From positions 1 to 38,855 of the forward strand of contig DIEZ01000053.1 of NCBI GenBank assembly GCA_002418885.1: a DNA stretch of 38,855 bases. The letters run 5' to 3'. Shown in pieces: positions 25,075 to 32,329 of this stretch. Position 1 is the stretch's first letter; every line of letters starts with the position of its first letter. A model generated the notes under the pieces. It was given only the letters and a program-made list of their open reading frames with translations. It made no database searches and was not told the DNA's origin. This stretch comes from Syntrophaceae bacterium UBA5761. GTDB taxonomy: Bacteria > Desulfobacterota > Syntrophia > Syntrophales > UBA4778. Both the position numbers and the translations under genes were made by a program.

Positions 25075-25863
25075 TCACTCCGTGAGGGAAAAGCGTATCG
25101 GCAAGAGAGCCCGGGAGGTCACCGGCCGGCCGTTTCTTCTGGCTGGGAGAAACGTCGATTTCTTCAACGCCTCCAGAGAGGCTTCGGCAAACATCCTGTC
25201 GGATGCCTCGACGACCTCGGCCCTGGTCAGTCTTCCCGTCGCGTCGATGACCACATCGAGGACCACCTTACCTTCTATTTTTCTTTTTCTCGCAAGAAAG
25301 GGATATTCCGGTATCTCTCGATGCAGAAATTTTGGTCCGCTGGGAGAGCCGAATCCTGCATCCCTTTCGCCTGCGCCGGTCCCCCGGCCGGAACCGCCTG
25401 CGGCGTCCGTTGCGCTGCCGCCGGAGTACGACGCCTTCTCTTCCCGTCCGCCGCCGCCTGCGGCCCCCGATTCGAGCCGTATCCCGCTTGCCGGGGCGTT
25501 ACGGGTAAAAGGTTCATGGACAGTGATATTCTCTGTCAGAGTCTGAACCGGTCCCGCCTTTTGCTCCACTGTTGTTGAGGTCTTCTGCGGCCAAATGCGG
25601 GCATTTTCTCTCACCTGTGGCCTGCGCATCTCCGGGCGCGGCTTGCCCCGTGGACTGTCCTGTTTTTTTGTTTCGCCGCCTGAAGGAGCAGAGGAGCCCG
25701 GCCCCTCCAGCATAAAAACCTCGATCGGCCCGGTCATTCGTGGAACCGCGAACGGGATCGGTACGGAGAACACTGCTGCATGGATCAGCACCGAGGCAAC
25801 GATGTACTTTGTCCATTTGATTCTGAGGCTTTCCTCCGGGCTCTCTTTGACGGATAATTGCAT
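25075..25863 (-). CDS. tonB: TonB protein
   Basis: 262 aa from the ATG at 25863, which has AGGTGA 8 bases upstream; a GTG at 25875 is an alternative. One N-terminal membrane anchor ('YIVASVLIHAAVFSVPIPFAV') is followed by a Pro/Gly/charged periplasmic span ('GETKKQDSPRGKPRPEMRRP', then a Gly-rich 'GAAGGGGREEKASYSGG'), and a C-terminal TonB domain ('IPEYPFLARKRKIEGKVVLD', 'IDATGRLTRAEVVEASD', 'STFLPARRNGRPVTSRALLP'). It transmits the ExbBD proton-motive work to the receptor. It is the first gene of the locus and sits directly behind a cobalamin riboswitch with terminator, indicating a dedicated TonB system for this ligand. Confidence 0.93.
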   Translation of the reverse strand: MQLSVKESPEESLRIKWTKYIVASVLIHAAVFSVPIPFAVPRMTGPIEVFMLEGPGSSAPSGGETKKQDSPRGKPRPEMRRPQVRENARIWPQKTSTTVEQKAGPVQTLTENITVHEPFTRNAPASGIRLESGAAGGGGREEKASYSGGSATDAAGGSGRGTGAGERDAGFGSPSGPKFLHREIPEYPFLARKRKIEGKVVLDVVIDATGRLTRAEVVEASDRMFAEASLEALKKSTFLPARRNGRPVTSRALLPIRFSLTE

Positions 25864-25911
25864 ACCATCTTTCACCTAAAGCATCGTCCGGATACCCTGT
25901 TAATCCGCAAT

Positions 25912-25959
25912 CGTATAAAACAAAAATCCCCGGACCTGATATTGCTCAGGTCCGGGGAT
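25912..25959 (-). terminator. Intrinsic terminator, expression platform of the first cobalamin riboswitch
   Basis: On the minus-strand transcript a perfect 14-bp stem, ATCCCCGGACCTGA (25959-25946) with TCAGGTCCGGGGAT (25939-25926), closes a 6-nt loop and is followed directly by a U-rich run (TTTTTGTTTTA). It lies between the riboswitch and tonB, about 50 bp before the tonB start, which is the classic position for ligand-controlled premature termination. Confidence 0.9.
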
Positions 25960-26025
25960 GCCGTTTTCCATCCAGGATGTGATTGCAACCACCCTCTTTA
26001 ACACGGAGGACAGTTCACATAAAAC

Positions 26026-26191
26026 CAACAAGAAGGTCTTCCGGCTCCCGGATCACCTTACTCGCCGCGCCTTCCCATTCCGCCTGTACGGAACAGTGAC
26101 ATTACCTGCGGCTTTCATCCCCGGTTACGGCGACGGGTCCGCGACGGATTTTCACCGTCTTCCCTTTTATGGCCTATTCGGCCTCTTGTTT
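26026..26191 (-). promoter_or_regulatory. Cobalamin (AdoCbl) riboswitch upstream of tonB-exbB-exbD
   Basis: Minus-strand reading shows the conserved blocks: GACGGTGAAAATCCGTCGCGGACCC split around 26146-26155, GATGAAAGCCGCAGG, GTCACTG (26094-26100, a variant of GCCACTG), GGGAAGGCGCGGCGAGTAAGG, and B12 box GAGCCGGAAGACC (26035-26047). P1 forms between AACAAGAGG (26190-26182) and CCTTCTTGTT (26036-26027). An intrinsic terminator follows, so binding of cobalamin should stop transcription before tonB and, if the locus is one transcript, reduce the whole downstream operon. Confidence 0.92.
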
Positions 26192-26198
26192 GCAGCCT

Positions 26199-26227
26199 AC
26201 ATAAAGCAAATATGCAGTTGACGTCAA
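26199..26227 (-). promoter_or_regulatory. Sigma-70-type promoter of the minus-strand operon
   Basis: On the minus strand, TTGACG (26227-26222) is separated by exactly 17 bp from TTATGT (26204-26199). Transcription would begin near 26192, right at the first P1 arm of the riboswitch (26190). The close fit between predicted start and riboswitch edge supports the call. Confidence 0.7.
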
Positions 26228-26397
26228 GTATTTTTTGGGTGAGGACTTTCATTGCCGATAAATGGTTTGGCACACGTTTTATTCTTCTCACCGATTCTCG
26301 TTTATGCTACATACCGGATAAGAAATCAGCGGGTTCTATGATGGAATCCTAATCCTTTAAACCAGCTGTATTTCTGATGGCCCATACAAAGAGTACC

Positions 26398-27075
26398 ATG
26401 CGCCTTCTTCTTGTCGAAGATGATCTGAAGATAGCCTCTTTCGTCCTGAAGGGGTTCCGAGAGGCGGGCTTCACCGTGCAACAGGCCAAAGACGGGGAGA
26501 CCGGCCTCCACATGGCGCTGCACGAGCCCTTCGATGCCGCCATCATCGACATCATGCTGCCCAAACTCGACGGCCTGAGCCTCATCCAGCGGTTGCGTCT
26601 CAAAAAGGTGGACACGCCCGTGATCATCCTGAGCGCCAGGACTTCGGTGGATGACCGTGTCAAAGGCCTGCAGAGCGGCGGCGACGATTACCTGACCAAA
26701 CCGTTTTCCTTCTCCGAGTTGCTGGCGCGGGTGCAGGCGCTGATTCGGAGGGCGACGGGGGCGAGGGAAGCGACCCGCCTTGTCGTCGGGGACCTCTCCC
26801 TGGATTTACTCAAACGGGAGGTATACCGCGCGGGAAAGAGGATAGATCTGCAACCGAGGGAATTCTCGCTTCTCGAATACCTGATGCGCAACGAGGGCCG
26901 GGTCGTTTCCAAGACGATGATAATGCAGAATGTGTGGAACTACGACTTCGTTCCTATGACGAACGTCGTGGAGGCCAGGATGTGTATCCTGCGGGAAAAG
27001 ATCGACAAAGAATTCAGTCCAAAGCTCATCCACACGGTCCGTGGTGCGGGGTATGTCCTTAAGGAAGGCGCTTGA
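26398..27075 (+). CDS. OmpR/PhoB-family response regulator
   Basis: 225 aa from the ATG at 26398, the usual family start ('MRLLLVEDD'); an in-frame ATG at 26377 would add seven residues, and neither has a strong ribosome site. The receiver domain has acidic residues D8/D9, phospho-acceptor D51 ('IIDIMLPKLDG') and the Lys of 'LTKPFS'. The C-terminal winged-helix domain has 'LQPREFSLLEYLMRNEGRVV' and 'VRGAGYVL'. It is co-encoded with the overlapping histidine kinase gene. Three 11-bp tandem repeats downstream of the kinase gene are a good candidate binding site. It is divergent from the riboswitch operon and shares the 170-bp upstream region, so cross-control is possible but not shown. Confidence 0.93.
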   Translation: MRLLLVEDDLKIASFVLKGFREAGFTVQQAKDGETGLHMALHEPFDAAIIDIMLPKLDGLSLIQRLRLKKVDTPVIILSARTSVDDRVKGLQSGGDDYLTKPFSFSELLARVQALIRRATGAREATRLVVGDLSLDLLKREVYRAGKRIDLQPREFSLLEYLMRNEGRVVSKTMIMQNVWNYDFVPMTNVVEARMCILREKIDKEFSPKLIHTVRGAGYVLKEGA

Positions 27076-28468
27076 AATCCGTCGGACGCTGGTGTTCCGG
27101 CTTACCTTCTGGTACGCGTTCGTCTTCATCGTTTCCTCTCTCGCGGCTTTTGCCGTATTCTACATCGTCATTGCCAACGTAGTCAGGGAAAGAACGGATC
27201 AGGAGATGCTGAGGGAACTCGCCGAGACGGTTTCCATCCTGAAATCGAAGGGTGAAGGTTCTTTCAGGGCCGAAATGGACTTCGAGGCGGAATCCGAGGG
27301 CGTGGGGAACATCTTCTTTCGCCTGCTCGACCCGGCCGGCGGCGAGGTTGCCGCAACGGACATGACTGCCTGGAAAGGGGTAGGTATCAACTTGAATGCC
27401 CTGGCGCGCGTGGCGGCCGGGGGCGGCCCCGTGTTTGAAACGGTTGCCGTTCCCGGGAAGCCGTACGAGGCACGAATCATCTACGGACGCCTTGAGTCGG
27501 GCCGGATCATCGAGATCGGTTGTTCCCTGGAGCATGACGCCGCCTTTCTTAGCGCAATCCAGGATATGGTCATGCCGGGTATCCTGATGGTGGTAGCCCT
27601 TTCGACGCTGACCGGGTGGTTTATGGCGGCCCGTGCCCTGGCCGGTATCAAGGACGTTACGCGGACGGCGCTTGACATCTCGGAAGGGGCCTTCGAGAAA
27701 CGAGTGAAGATCCAGGCCAGGGGTGAAGAGGTCAAACAGCTCGCCGTTGCCTTCAACCGGATGCTGGATCGCATCCACGAACTGGTGAAAGGACTGAGGG
27801 AAGTGACGGACGACATCGCCCACGACCTGAGGACCCCGATTGCCCGGATACGGGGGCTTGCCGAGGCGGAGCTAAACGCCGGCAAATCGGGGGAGGAGTC
27901 CAATAAACTTGCGGCGGACACCGTGGAGGAATGCGACAACCTGCTGCAGATGATCAACACCATGCTGGAGATTTCGGAGATCGAGGCGGGCATCAGGGTC
28001 TTGTCCAAGACGGACGTGGACTTAGTGCAGCTAGTCGGGGAAGCCTTTGAGCTCTTCCGTCCGATTGCCGACGAGAGGGAAATCCGCCTTGTCTTTCACG
28101 CCCCCGACCATCTGTCCGTCCGGGGCAACGTGCGCGGCCTTCAGCGGATCGTCGTCAATCTCCTGGAAAATGCCGTCAAGTACACGCCCGAAGGGGGGTG
28201 CGTAACCGTTTTCCTGCGCGACGGAGAAAAGGATGTCCGTATCATCTTCCGTGACACGGGGGTCGGCATTGCCGAAAAAGACCTGCCCCTGGTCTTCAAC
28301 CGGCTTTACCGCTGCGACAGCAGCCGTTCTCAGCCGGGATTCGGGTTGGGCCTCTGCCTTGCATCGGCCGTCGCCCGCGCCCATGGGGGCCATATCGCGG
28401 CAGAAAGCAAGCCGGGAGAAGGGAGCACTTTCGCCGTCACGTTACCCCGTTATGATTGTGTCCTGTAA
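27053..28468 (+). CDS. Sensor histidine kinase
   Basis: 471 aa from the ATG at 27053; a GTG at 27041 is an alternative. The gene overlaps the regulator's end by 23 bp. Two membrane helices (about 16-42 and 172-194) enclose a periplasmic sensor region of about 130 residues, followed by a HAMP segment ('ALAGIKDVTRTALDISEGAF'). The H-box is 'DDIAHDLRTPIARIRG' with H257. The ATPase domain shows 'VVNLLENAVKYTPEGG', 'DTGVGIAEKDLPLVFNRLYR' and 'GFGLGLCLASAVARAHGG'. The architecture resembles metal-sensing CusS-type kinases, but the sensed signal cannot be read from the sequence. It should phosphorylate the adjacent OmpR-type regulator. Confidence 0.93.
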   Translation: MSLRKALEIRRTLVFRLTFWYAFVFIVSSLAAFAVFYIVIANVVRERTDQEMLRELAETVSILKSKGEGSFRAEMDFEAESEGVGNIFFRLLDPAGGEVAATDMTAWKGVGINLNALARVAAGGGPVFETVAVPGKPYEARIIYGRLESGRIIEIGCSLEHDAAFLSAIQDMVMPGILMVVALSTLTGWFMAARALAGIKDVTRTALDISEGAFEKRVKIQARGEEVKQLAVAFNRMLDRIHELVKGLREVTDDIAHDLRTPIARIRGLAEAELNAGKSGEESNKLAADTVEECDNLLQMINTMLEISEIEAGIRVLSKTDVDLVQLVGEAFELFRPIADEREIRLVFHAPDHLSVRGNVRGLQRIVVNLLENAVKYTPEGGCVTVFLRDGEKDVRIIFRDTGVGIAEKDLPLVFNRLYRCDSSRSQPGFGLGLCLASAVARAHGGHIAAESKPGEGSTFAVTLPRYDCVL

Positions 28469-28511
28469 ATCCATCCAAGAAATGCCATTTACCATACCAA
28501 CATTACCAAAT

Positions 28512-28544
28512 CATAATCTTCCGATAATCTTCCCATAATCTGAC
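28512..28544 (+). repeat. Three tandem 11-bp direct repeats, candidate response-regulator box
   Basis: The units are CATAATCTTCC (28512-28522), GATAATCTTCC (28523-28533) and CATAATCTGAC (28534-28544). Exact 11-bp spacing of direct repeats is the standard binding layout for PhoB/OmpR-family dimers, and such a regulator is encoded immediately upstream. A -10-like TTATAG follows at 28550-28555 with no good -35, as in promoters where the regulator replaces the -35 contact. Confidence 0.6.
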
Positions 28545-28568
28545 TGTGTTATAGGCAATACAACTCTA

Positions 28569-28695
28569 GAGGGCCTTTTCCCGCAGGAAACCTGTCTATC
28601 CTTCAGGCAATACGTTGAAGGATACACGACAGACAAGCAGGCAAAGGTGGTTAATCGAGCCGCGCCTTTGTTGTCGAACTGCGGTAAGGGCTCTC
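28569..28695 (+). ncRNA. Candidate structured leader RNA (unassigned), upstream of cmoA
   Basis: The 324-bp gap between the kinase gene and cmoA holds a strongly self-complementary segment. Arms 28569-28586 and 28679-28695 pair over about 16 positions with one bulge, including GU pairs. Inside are two hairpins: 28592-28605 with 28616-28632 (a perfect 9-bp TATCCTTCA/TGAAGGATA stem plus CTGTC/GACAG) and 28642-28649 with 28663-28670 (CAAAGG-type stem). The result is a three-way junction starting just after the predicted promoter. I could not match it to a riboswitch class I know. The remainder, 28696-28792, is GC-rich, keeps an ATG-led frame into cmoA, and shows nothing else recognisable. Confidence 0.5.
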
Positions 28696-28792
28696 GATGG
28701 CTGTGCCTCAGGCGGGCGCATGGAACTCGGGCAAGGGTAAGGCTCGGCAGGAGGCGGCAGTGGTTTATGAAAGGTTATTGAGGAGAAGTTCT

Positions 28793-29530
28793 ATGGAGAT
28801 CGCAAGAATTGTAAGAGATGAGCTGTTCAGGGAAAAACGTCAGGCGAAGGATTTTGATTTCGGAGAGGACACAGCCAAGGTTTTCGACGATATGCTGGAA
28901 CGCTCGATTCCCTTCTACTCAGAAATTCAGCGCATGATAGGGGAAATGGCGGCCGATTTCGCCGTTCCCGGCACCAACTTGTACGACATAGGCTGTTCCA
29001 CCTGTACGACATTCTTCCAGATCGACCCCTTGGTTGCCGAGGGGGTGAAGTTCATAGGAACGGATTACTCGGAGTCGATGATTGCGCGGGCGAATGAAAA
29101 AATGGCGGAGAGTTCAATCACGCATCCCTACGAGCTCGTCTGTTCTGACCTGAATGATGGTGTGAGCATCGAAAACGCCTCCGTAGTCATCATGAACTTG
29201 GTCCTCCAATTTGTCAGGCCACTCCGACGCACGCGTGTGGTCGAGGAGATCGCCTCCGGTATCAACAAGGATGGGTGTCTCATCCTTGTTGAGAAGGTGC
29301 TCAGTCCGGACTCGCTGATCAACAGGCTTTTCATCAAGTACTATTACGAACTTAAGAAGAGGAACGGCTACTCGGAGATGGAGATTGCACAAAAGAGGGA
29401 GGCCCTCGAGAATGTGCTGATTCCTTACCATTATTTCGAGAACCTGGACATGCTCGTGGAATGCGGATTCAGGCATTGCGAGATGTTCTTCCGGTGGTAC
29501 AACTTCTGTGGGATGATAGCCGTTAAATGA
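28793..29530 (+). CDS. cmoA: Carboxy-S-adenosyl-L-methionine synthase (CmoA family)
   Basis: 245 aa from the ATG at 28793, which has GAGGAG 7 bases upstream; the frame also opens at 28697, but family length (247 aa in E. coli) favours the later start. Family blocks include 'FDDMLERSIPFYSEIQRMIG', 'LYDIGCSTCTTFF' (SAM site), 'IENASVVIMNLVLQF' and 'NGYSEMEIAQKREALENVL'. The Arg in 'QKR' (R202) corresponds to E. coli Arg199, which contacts the carboxylate of Cx-SAM. CmoA converts SAM plus prephenate to carboxy-SAM, normally used by CmoB to make cmo5U34 in tRNA. No cmoB is in the window. It precedes a membrane methyltransferase-type gene. Confidence 0.88.
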   Translation: MEIARIVRDELFREKRQAKDFDFGEDTAKVFDDMLERSIPFYSEIQRMIGEMAADFAVPGTNLYDIGCSTCTTFFQIDPLVAEGVKFIGTDYSESMIARANEKMAESSITHPYELVCSDLNDGVSIENASVVIMNLVLQFVRPLRRTRVVEEIASGINKDGCLILVEKVLSPDSLINRLFIKYYYELKKRNGYSEMEIAQKREALENVLIPYHYFENLDMLVECGFRHCEMFFRWYNFCGMIAVK

Positions 29531-29548
29531 TTGCCCTGAAACATAGAG

Positions 29549-30292
29549 ATGAGTCTCTCTTCCATGGATAAGACGCTCTGCGCCGTCGGAGCTTTCTTTT
29601 TCCGCTTCCGAAACGGCTTGTTTCCTCTCATCTACTTGCTCGTCGCGCTCTTCGTCAGGCCTACCTATTTTGTCGGGAACCCGAAATGGGATGCCTTGGC
29701 GACGGGCGTCGGCCTGGCTATTGCTGCGTTTGGTGAAGCCGTTCGCTGCCTGACGATCGGCCTTGTCTATACGATTGTCCGAGGCGGGCGTAACGGTCGG
29801 GTCTACGCAGACCATCTGGTGACGGAAGGGATTTTCGCGCATACGCGCAATCCCATGTATCTCGGCAATCTCCTTTTCGCCCTGGGATTCTGCCTGATGT
29901 ACGGATCGCCCTGGATGTACCTTGTCATCTTCCCTTTCTTTCTTTTCGTCTACGTGAGTATCGTCCATGAAGAAGAACGCTTCCTGAGGGAGAAATTCGC
30001 GGAAGAATATGACGAATACGTTCTGCGGACGAACCGCTTTATACCCCGACTGAAGGGGTTGGCGCAGACCATAAGACAGCATAACTTCGACCTGGAAAGG
30101 GTCATCGCCAAGGAATACGGCACCTTGTTCGTTTTCTTCTTTGGTGCTTACGTTCTCCTGATTGCAAAATACCGCTACCTTATCGGCCCTGTCGGCATAC
30201 TCGGCCGTCCCGACCTCTTGGTTCTCTTTTCAGTCCCCCTTTTTGTCCTGTATGGCGTTGCCCGCTACCTGAAGAAAACGGATCGCATATAG
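29549..30292 (+). CDS. Isoprenylcysteine carboxyl methyltransferase-type (ICMT/PEMT-like) membrane protein
   Basis: 247 aa, with about five to six hydrophobic segments. The diagnostic SAM-binding motifs of the ICMT/PEMT group are present: 'HTRNPMYLGNLLFALG' and the C-terminal 'EEERFLREKFAEEYDEYVLR'. After this core there are two further hydrophobic stretches ('GTLFVFFFGAYVLLIAKY', 'LLVLFSVPLFVLYGVARYL'). Bacterial members methylate lipids or small molecules, and most are uncharacterised. It lies 18 bp after cmoA. No strong ribosome site precedes the ATG at 29549, so coupling to cmoA translation is possible. A link to carboxy-SAM use would be speculative. Confidence 0.82.
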   Translation: MSLSSMDKTLCAVGAFFFRFRNGLFPLIYLLVALFVRPTYFVGNPKWDALATGVGLAIAAFGEAVRCLTIGLVYTIVRGGRNGRVYADHLVTEGIFAHTRNPMYLGNLLFALGFCLMYGSPWMYLVIFPFFLFVYVSIVHEEERFLREKFAEEYDEYVLRTNRFIPRLKGLAQTIRQHNFDLERVIAKEYGTLFVFFFGAYVLLIAKYRYLIGPVGILGRPDLLVLFSVPLFVLYGVARYLKKTDRI

Positions 30293-30389
30293 AGGCCGTG
30301 CGCAATAGGTAAAACGCAGCTCGCGGCTTTTCGTTTTTGGGCCGTGAAGGCAGTGGTCATGGCCCGTATTCATAGGAGAAAGCGGATAC

Positions 30390-31418
30390 TTGATCATCGT
30401 GATGAAGGAGAGTGCAACGGACGGACAGGTCTACCGGGTCATGGATCGGGTCGAGGCCGTCGGATACCGGGCCCACCTGTCGCGCGGGGCGAAAAAGACG
30501 GTCGTCGTAGCCTTGGGAGACGTGCGAAACGGCGAGCGAATCGAATCCGTCGGCCTTTTGCCGGGGGTGGAGAGCGCGATTCCCATCCTGGAACCTTTCA
30601 AGCTGGTCAGCCGTGAGTTCCAGGAGGCTTCAACGGTCGTGCGCGTAGGCAAAGTAGAGGTCGGCAACGGCTCCTTCACCGTCATGGCTGGGCCTTGCGC
30701 CGTAGAGACGGAAGAGCAGATCATGGAATCCGCCTGGGTAGCGAAGAAGGCCGGAGCCCATGTCATTCGGGGCGGCGCTTTCAAGGTCCGCTCCTCACCT
30801 TATAGTTTCCAGGGTCTCGAGGAAGAAGGGCTCAGACTTCTGAAGAAGGTCCGGGAGCAGACGGGCTTGCCCATCGTGACCGAGGTTGTGAGCCCCTCGG
30901 ACGTGGATATCGTCGCGGCCCATGCCGACATCCTCCAGGTCGGCGCCCGCAATGCGCAGAACTTCGCGCTCTTGAAGGCAGTGGGCCGGGCAAGAAGGCC
31001 CGTCCTGCTCAAGCGCGGGATGATGATGACCGTCGAGGAGCTCCTCATGTCGGCTGAGTATGTTCTCTTGGAAGGTAACAGCCAGGTGATCCTCTGTGAG
31101 CGGGGCATCCGCACCTTCGAGACGGCCACGCGCAACACCCTTGACCTCTCCGCCGTCGTTGTTCTCAAGCACCTCTCGCATCTGCCGGTCATCGTGGACC
31201 CGAGCCACGCAGCCGGCCATTGGAAGTACGTGATCCCCCTGGCACGGGCAGCCGTCGCCGTGGGGGCCGACGGGATAATCGTCGAGGTCCACCCGGAGCC
31301 GGAAAAGGCCTTGTCGGACGGGATGCAGTCGCTGAAACCGGAGAAGTTCTGCCGGCTTATGAGCGAACTGGCGGTGCTTTCGGCTGCCATGCAGCGGTTG
31401 AATCGGCTGCCGTCATGA
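30390..31418 (+). CDS. aroF: 3-deoxy-7-phosphoheptulonate (DAHP) synthase, type I-beta
   Basis: 342 aa from a TTG at 30390, chosen because AGGAG lies 11 bases upstream and because the family start reads 'MIIVMK'. Residues 1-70 are the ferredoxin-like regulatory domain of the TM0343-type enzymes. The barrel has 'MAGPCAVETEEQ', 'RGGAFKVRSSPYSFQGLEEE', 'LLKRGMMM' and 'IVDPSHAAGHW'. It condenses phosphoenolpyruvate and erythrose-4-phosphate, the first step of aromatic biosynthesis, in the cytoplasm; the N-terminal domain usually mediates aromatic feedback inhibition. It is the last plus-strand gene and converges on the type VI module across 117 bp, where no clear terminator is seen. The pathway also makes prephenate, the CmoA co-substrate. 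Confidence 0.92.
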   Translation: MIIVMKESATDGQVYRVMDRVEAVGYRAHLSRGAKKTVVVALGDVRNGERIESVGLLPGVESAIPILEPFKLVSREFQEASTVVRVGKVEVGNGSFTVMAGPCAVETEEQIMESAWVAKKAGAHVIRGGAFKVRSSPYSFQGLEEEGLRLLKKVREQTGLPIVTEVVSPSDVDIVAAHADILQVGARNAQNFALLKAVGRARRPVLLKRGMMMTVEELLMSAEYVLLEGNSQVILCERGIRTFETATRNTLDLSAVVVLKHLSHLPVIVDPSHAAGHWKYVIPLARAAVAVGADGIIVEVHPEPEKALSDGMQSLKPEKFCRLMSELAVLSAAMQRLNRLPS

Positions 31419-31535
31419 ACTTGGATTATCGGGACACTCCAACAACACCGGGGCATGTGTGTTCATCAGTCGGTACTGGAACTCGCGACAGGCGCCGTGC
31501 GTCATTACCACCATTTGCCACGGTTGTAAGGATAT

Positions 31536-32309
31536 TCACACGAGGGATACGACGTGCACCTCCGCATCATCTTTGTCGGTGTGAGGTCCGAAGAGGATGG
31601 TCTCAGGCTCCCCCTGGACACGGACATAATAGGAGTGGGCACTGTCTAAATTGTTCCGGACGGCCCAGGCGGTGAACTCTCTTTCTCCAAGCTGAAGCTT
31701 CATACCCTTGACCGGATATTCCAGTACAGCGCGTTCCGGGATACCGCCCGCAGGGCCGACACCGTGAAAGTCTATTTCCGCGGCGTGGACGGCAAAGAGG
31801 GCGCCTTGCCAGTCGACAGATCCCGCGGGGCCGACCTCGAACCATAGACCAATTCCCGGCAGGCCGTGGATGTTCAAGTGGTACCCCATCTCGATGCCTT
31901 TGATTGGCATGCTCGCCCTTGCAGCCGCCTTTGTTCCCAGCGCGCAATCTGCAAGAGAAAGAACTTCTGCGCCTTTCAGGGGGGTGGGTAGAAAAGCAGC
32001 GGAAATACCTTCCTCCGACAGAATCATAATCGGGAATCCCATTCCTTTCTTGAACTGCAGCGACACGGCGATCAGGGAAAGACCAAAGCGTACGGCGGGT
32101 TCGCTGAAGCGTTCCGTCGATCCGGTGATGATCCACAGGGCGGTCTCCTTCGCCTCGAGCTCCTTGAGGGGTGCCTTCCACGACATCCGCTTGATGTCAT
32201 CCACCCAGAAATGACCGTTCGTATCGAGGCCGTAAGCCTTCAAGACGGTCATCAACTTTTGCACGACCTCGAAACTTTTGTCGAGGGCGGTGATCCATAC
32301 CTTCCTCAT
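31536..32309 (-). CDS. Unrecognised 257-aa protein of the type VI cargo module
   Basis: 257 aa with a good start (AAGGAG before ATG 32309). I do not recognise the family. There is no signal peptide or convincing membrane span, apart from a mildly hydrophobic 'FGLSLIAVSLQF'. The N-terminus ('VWITALDKSFEVVQKLMTVL') and middle ('GHFWVDDIKRMSWKAPLKEL', 'ALWIITGST') look globular alpha/beta; the C-terminal half is Gly-rich and beta-like ('HLNIHGLPGIGLWFEVGPAG'). It is the last gene behind the DUF4150 (PAAR-like) gene, with the spacing of a co-transcribed unit. That position is where an effector, immunity or adaptor protein is often found, but no catalytic motif is visible. It ends 117 bp from the convergent DAHP synthase gene. 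Confidence 0.6.
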   Translation of the reverse strand: MRKVWITALDKSFEVVQKLMTVLKAYGLDTNGHFWVDDIKRMSWKAPLKELEAKETALWIITGSTERFSEPAVRFGLSLIAVSLQFKKGMGFPIMILSEEGISAAFLPTPLKGAEVLSLADCALGTKAAARASMPIKGIEMGYHLNIHGLPGIGLWFEVGPAGSVDWQGALFAVHAAEIDFHGVGPAGGIPERAVLEYPVKGMKLQLGEREFTAWAVRNNLDSAHSYYVRVQGEPETILFGPHTDKDDAEVHVVSLV

Positions 32310-32329
32310 CCCATACTCCTTCTTTCACA

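Noticed and set aside
28569..28695. Assignment of the leader RNA as a c-di-GMP, SAH or cobalamin riboswitch, or as a tRNA
   Set aside because: Isolated look-alike words (GCAAAG, AGGCTCGG) occur, but the conserved cores of these classes are missing; no T-loop or CCA end.
30293..30389. Terminator between the ICMT-like gene and DAHP synthase
   Set aside because: A GCGGC-TTTTCGTTTTT stretch suggests one, but no stem longer than a few base pairs could be drawn.
31419..31535. Bidirectional terminator between the convergent DAHP synthase and type VI genes
   Set aside because: No inverted repeat with a T-tract was found in these 117 bp.
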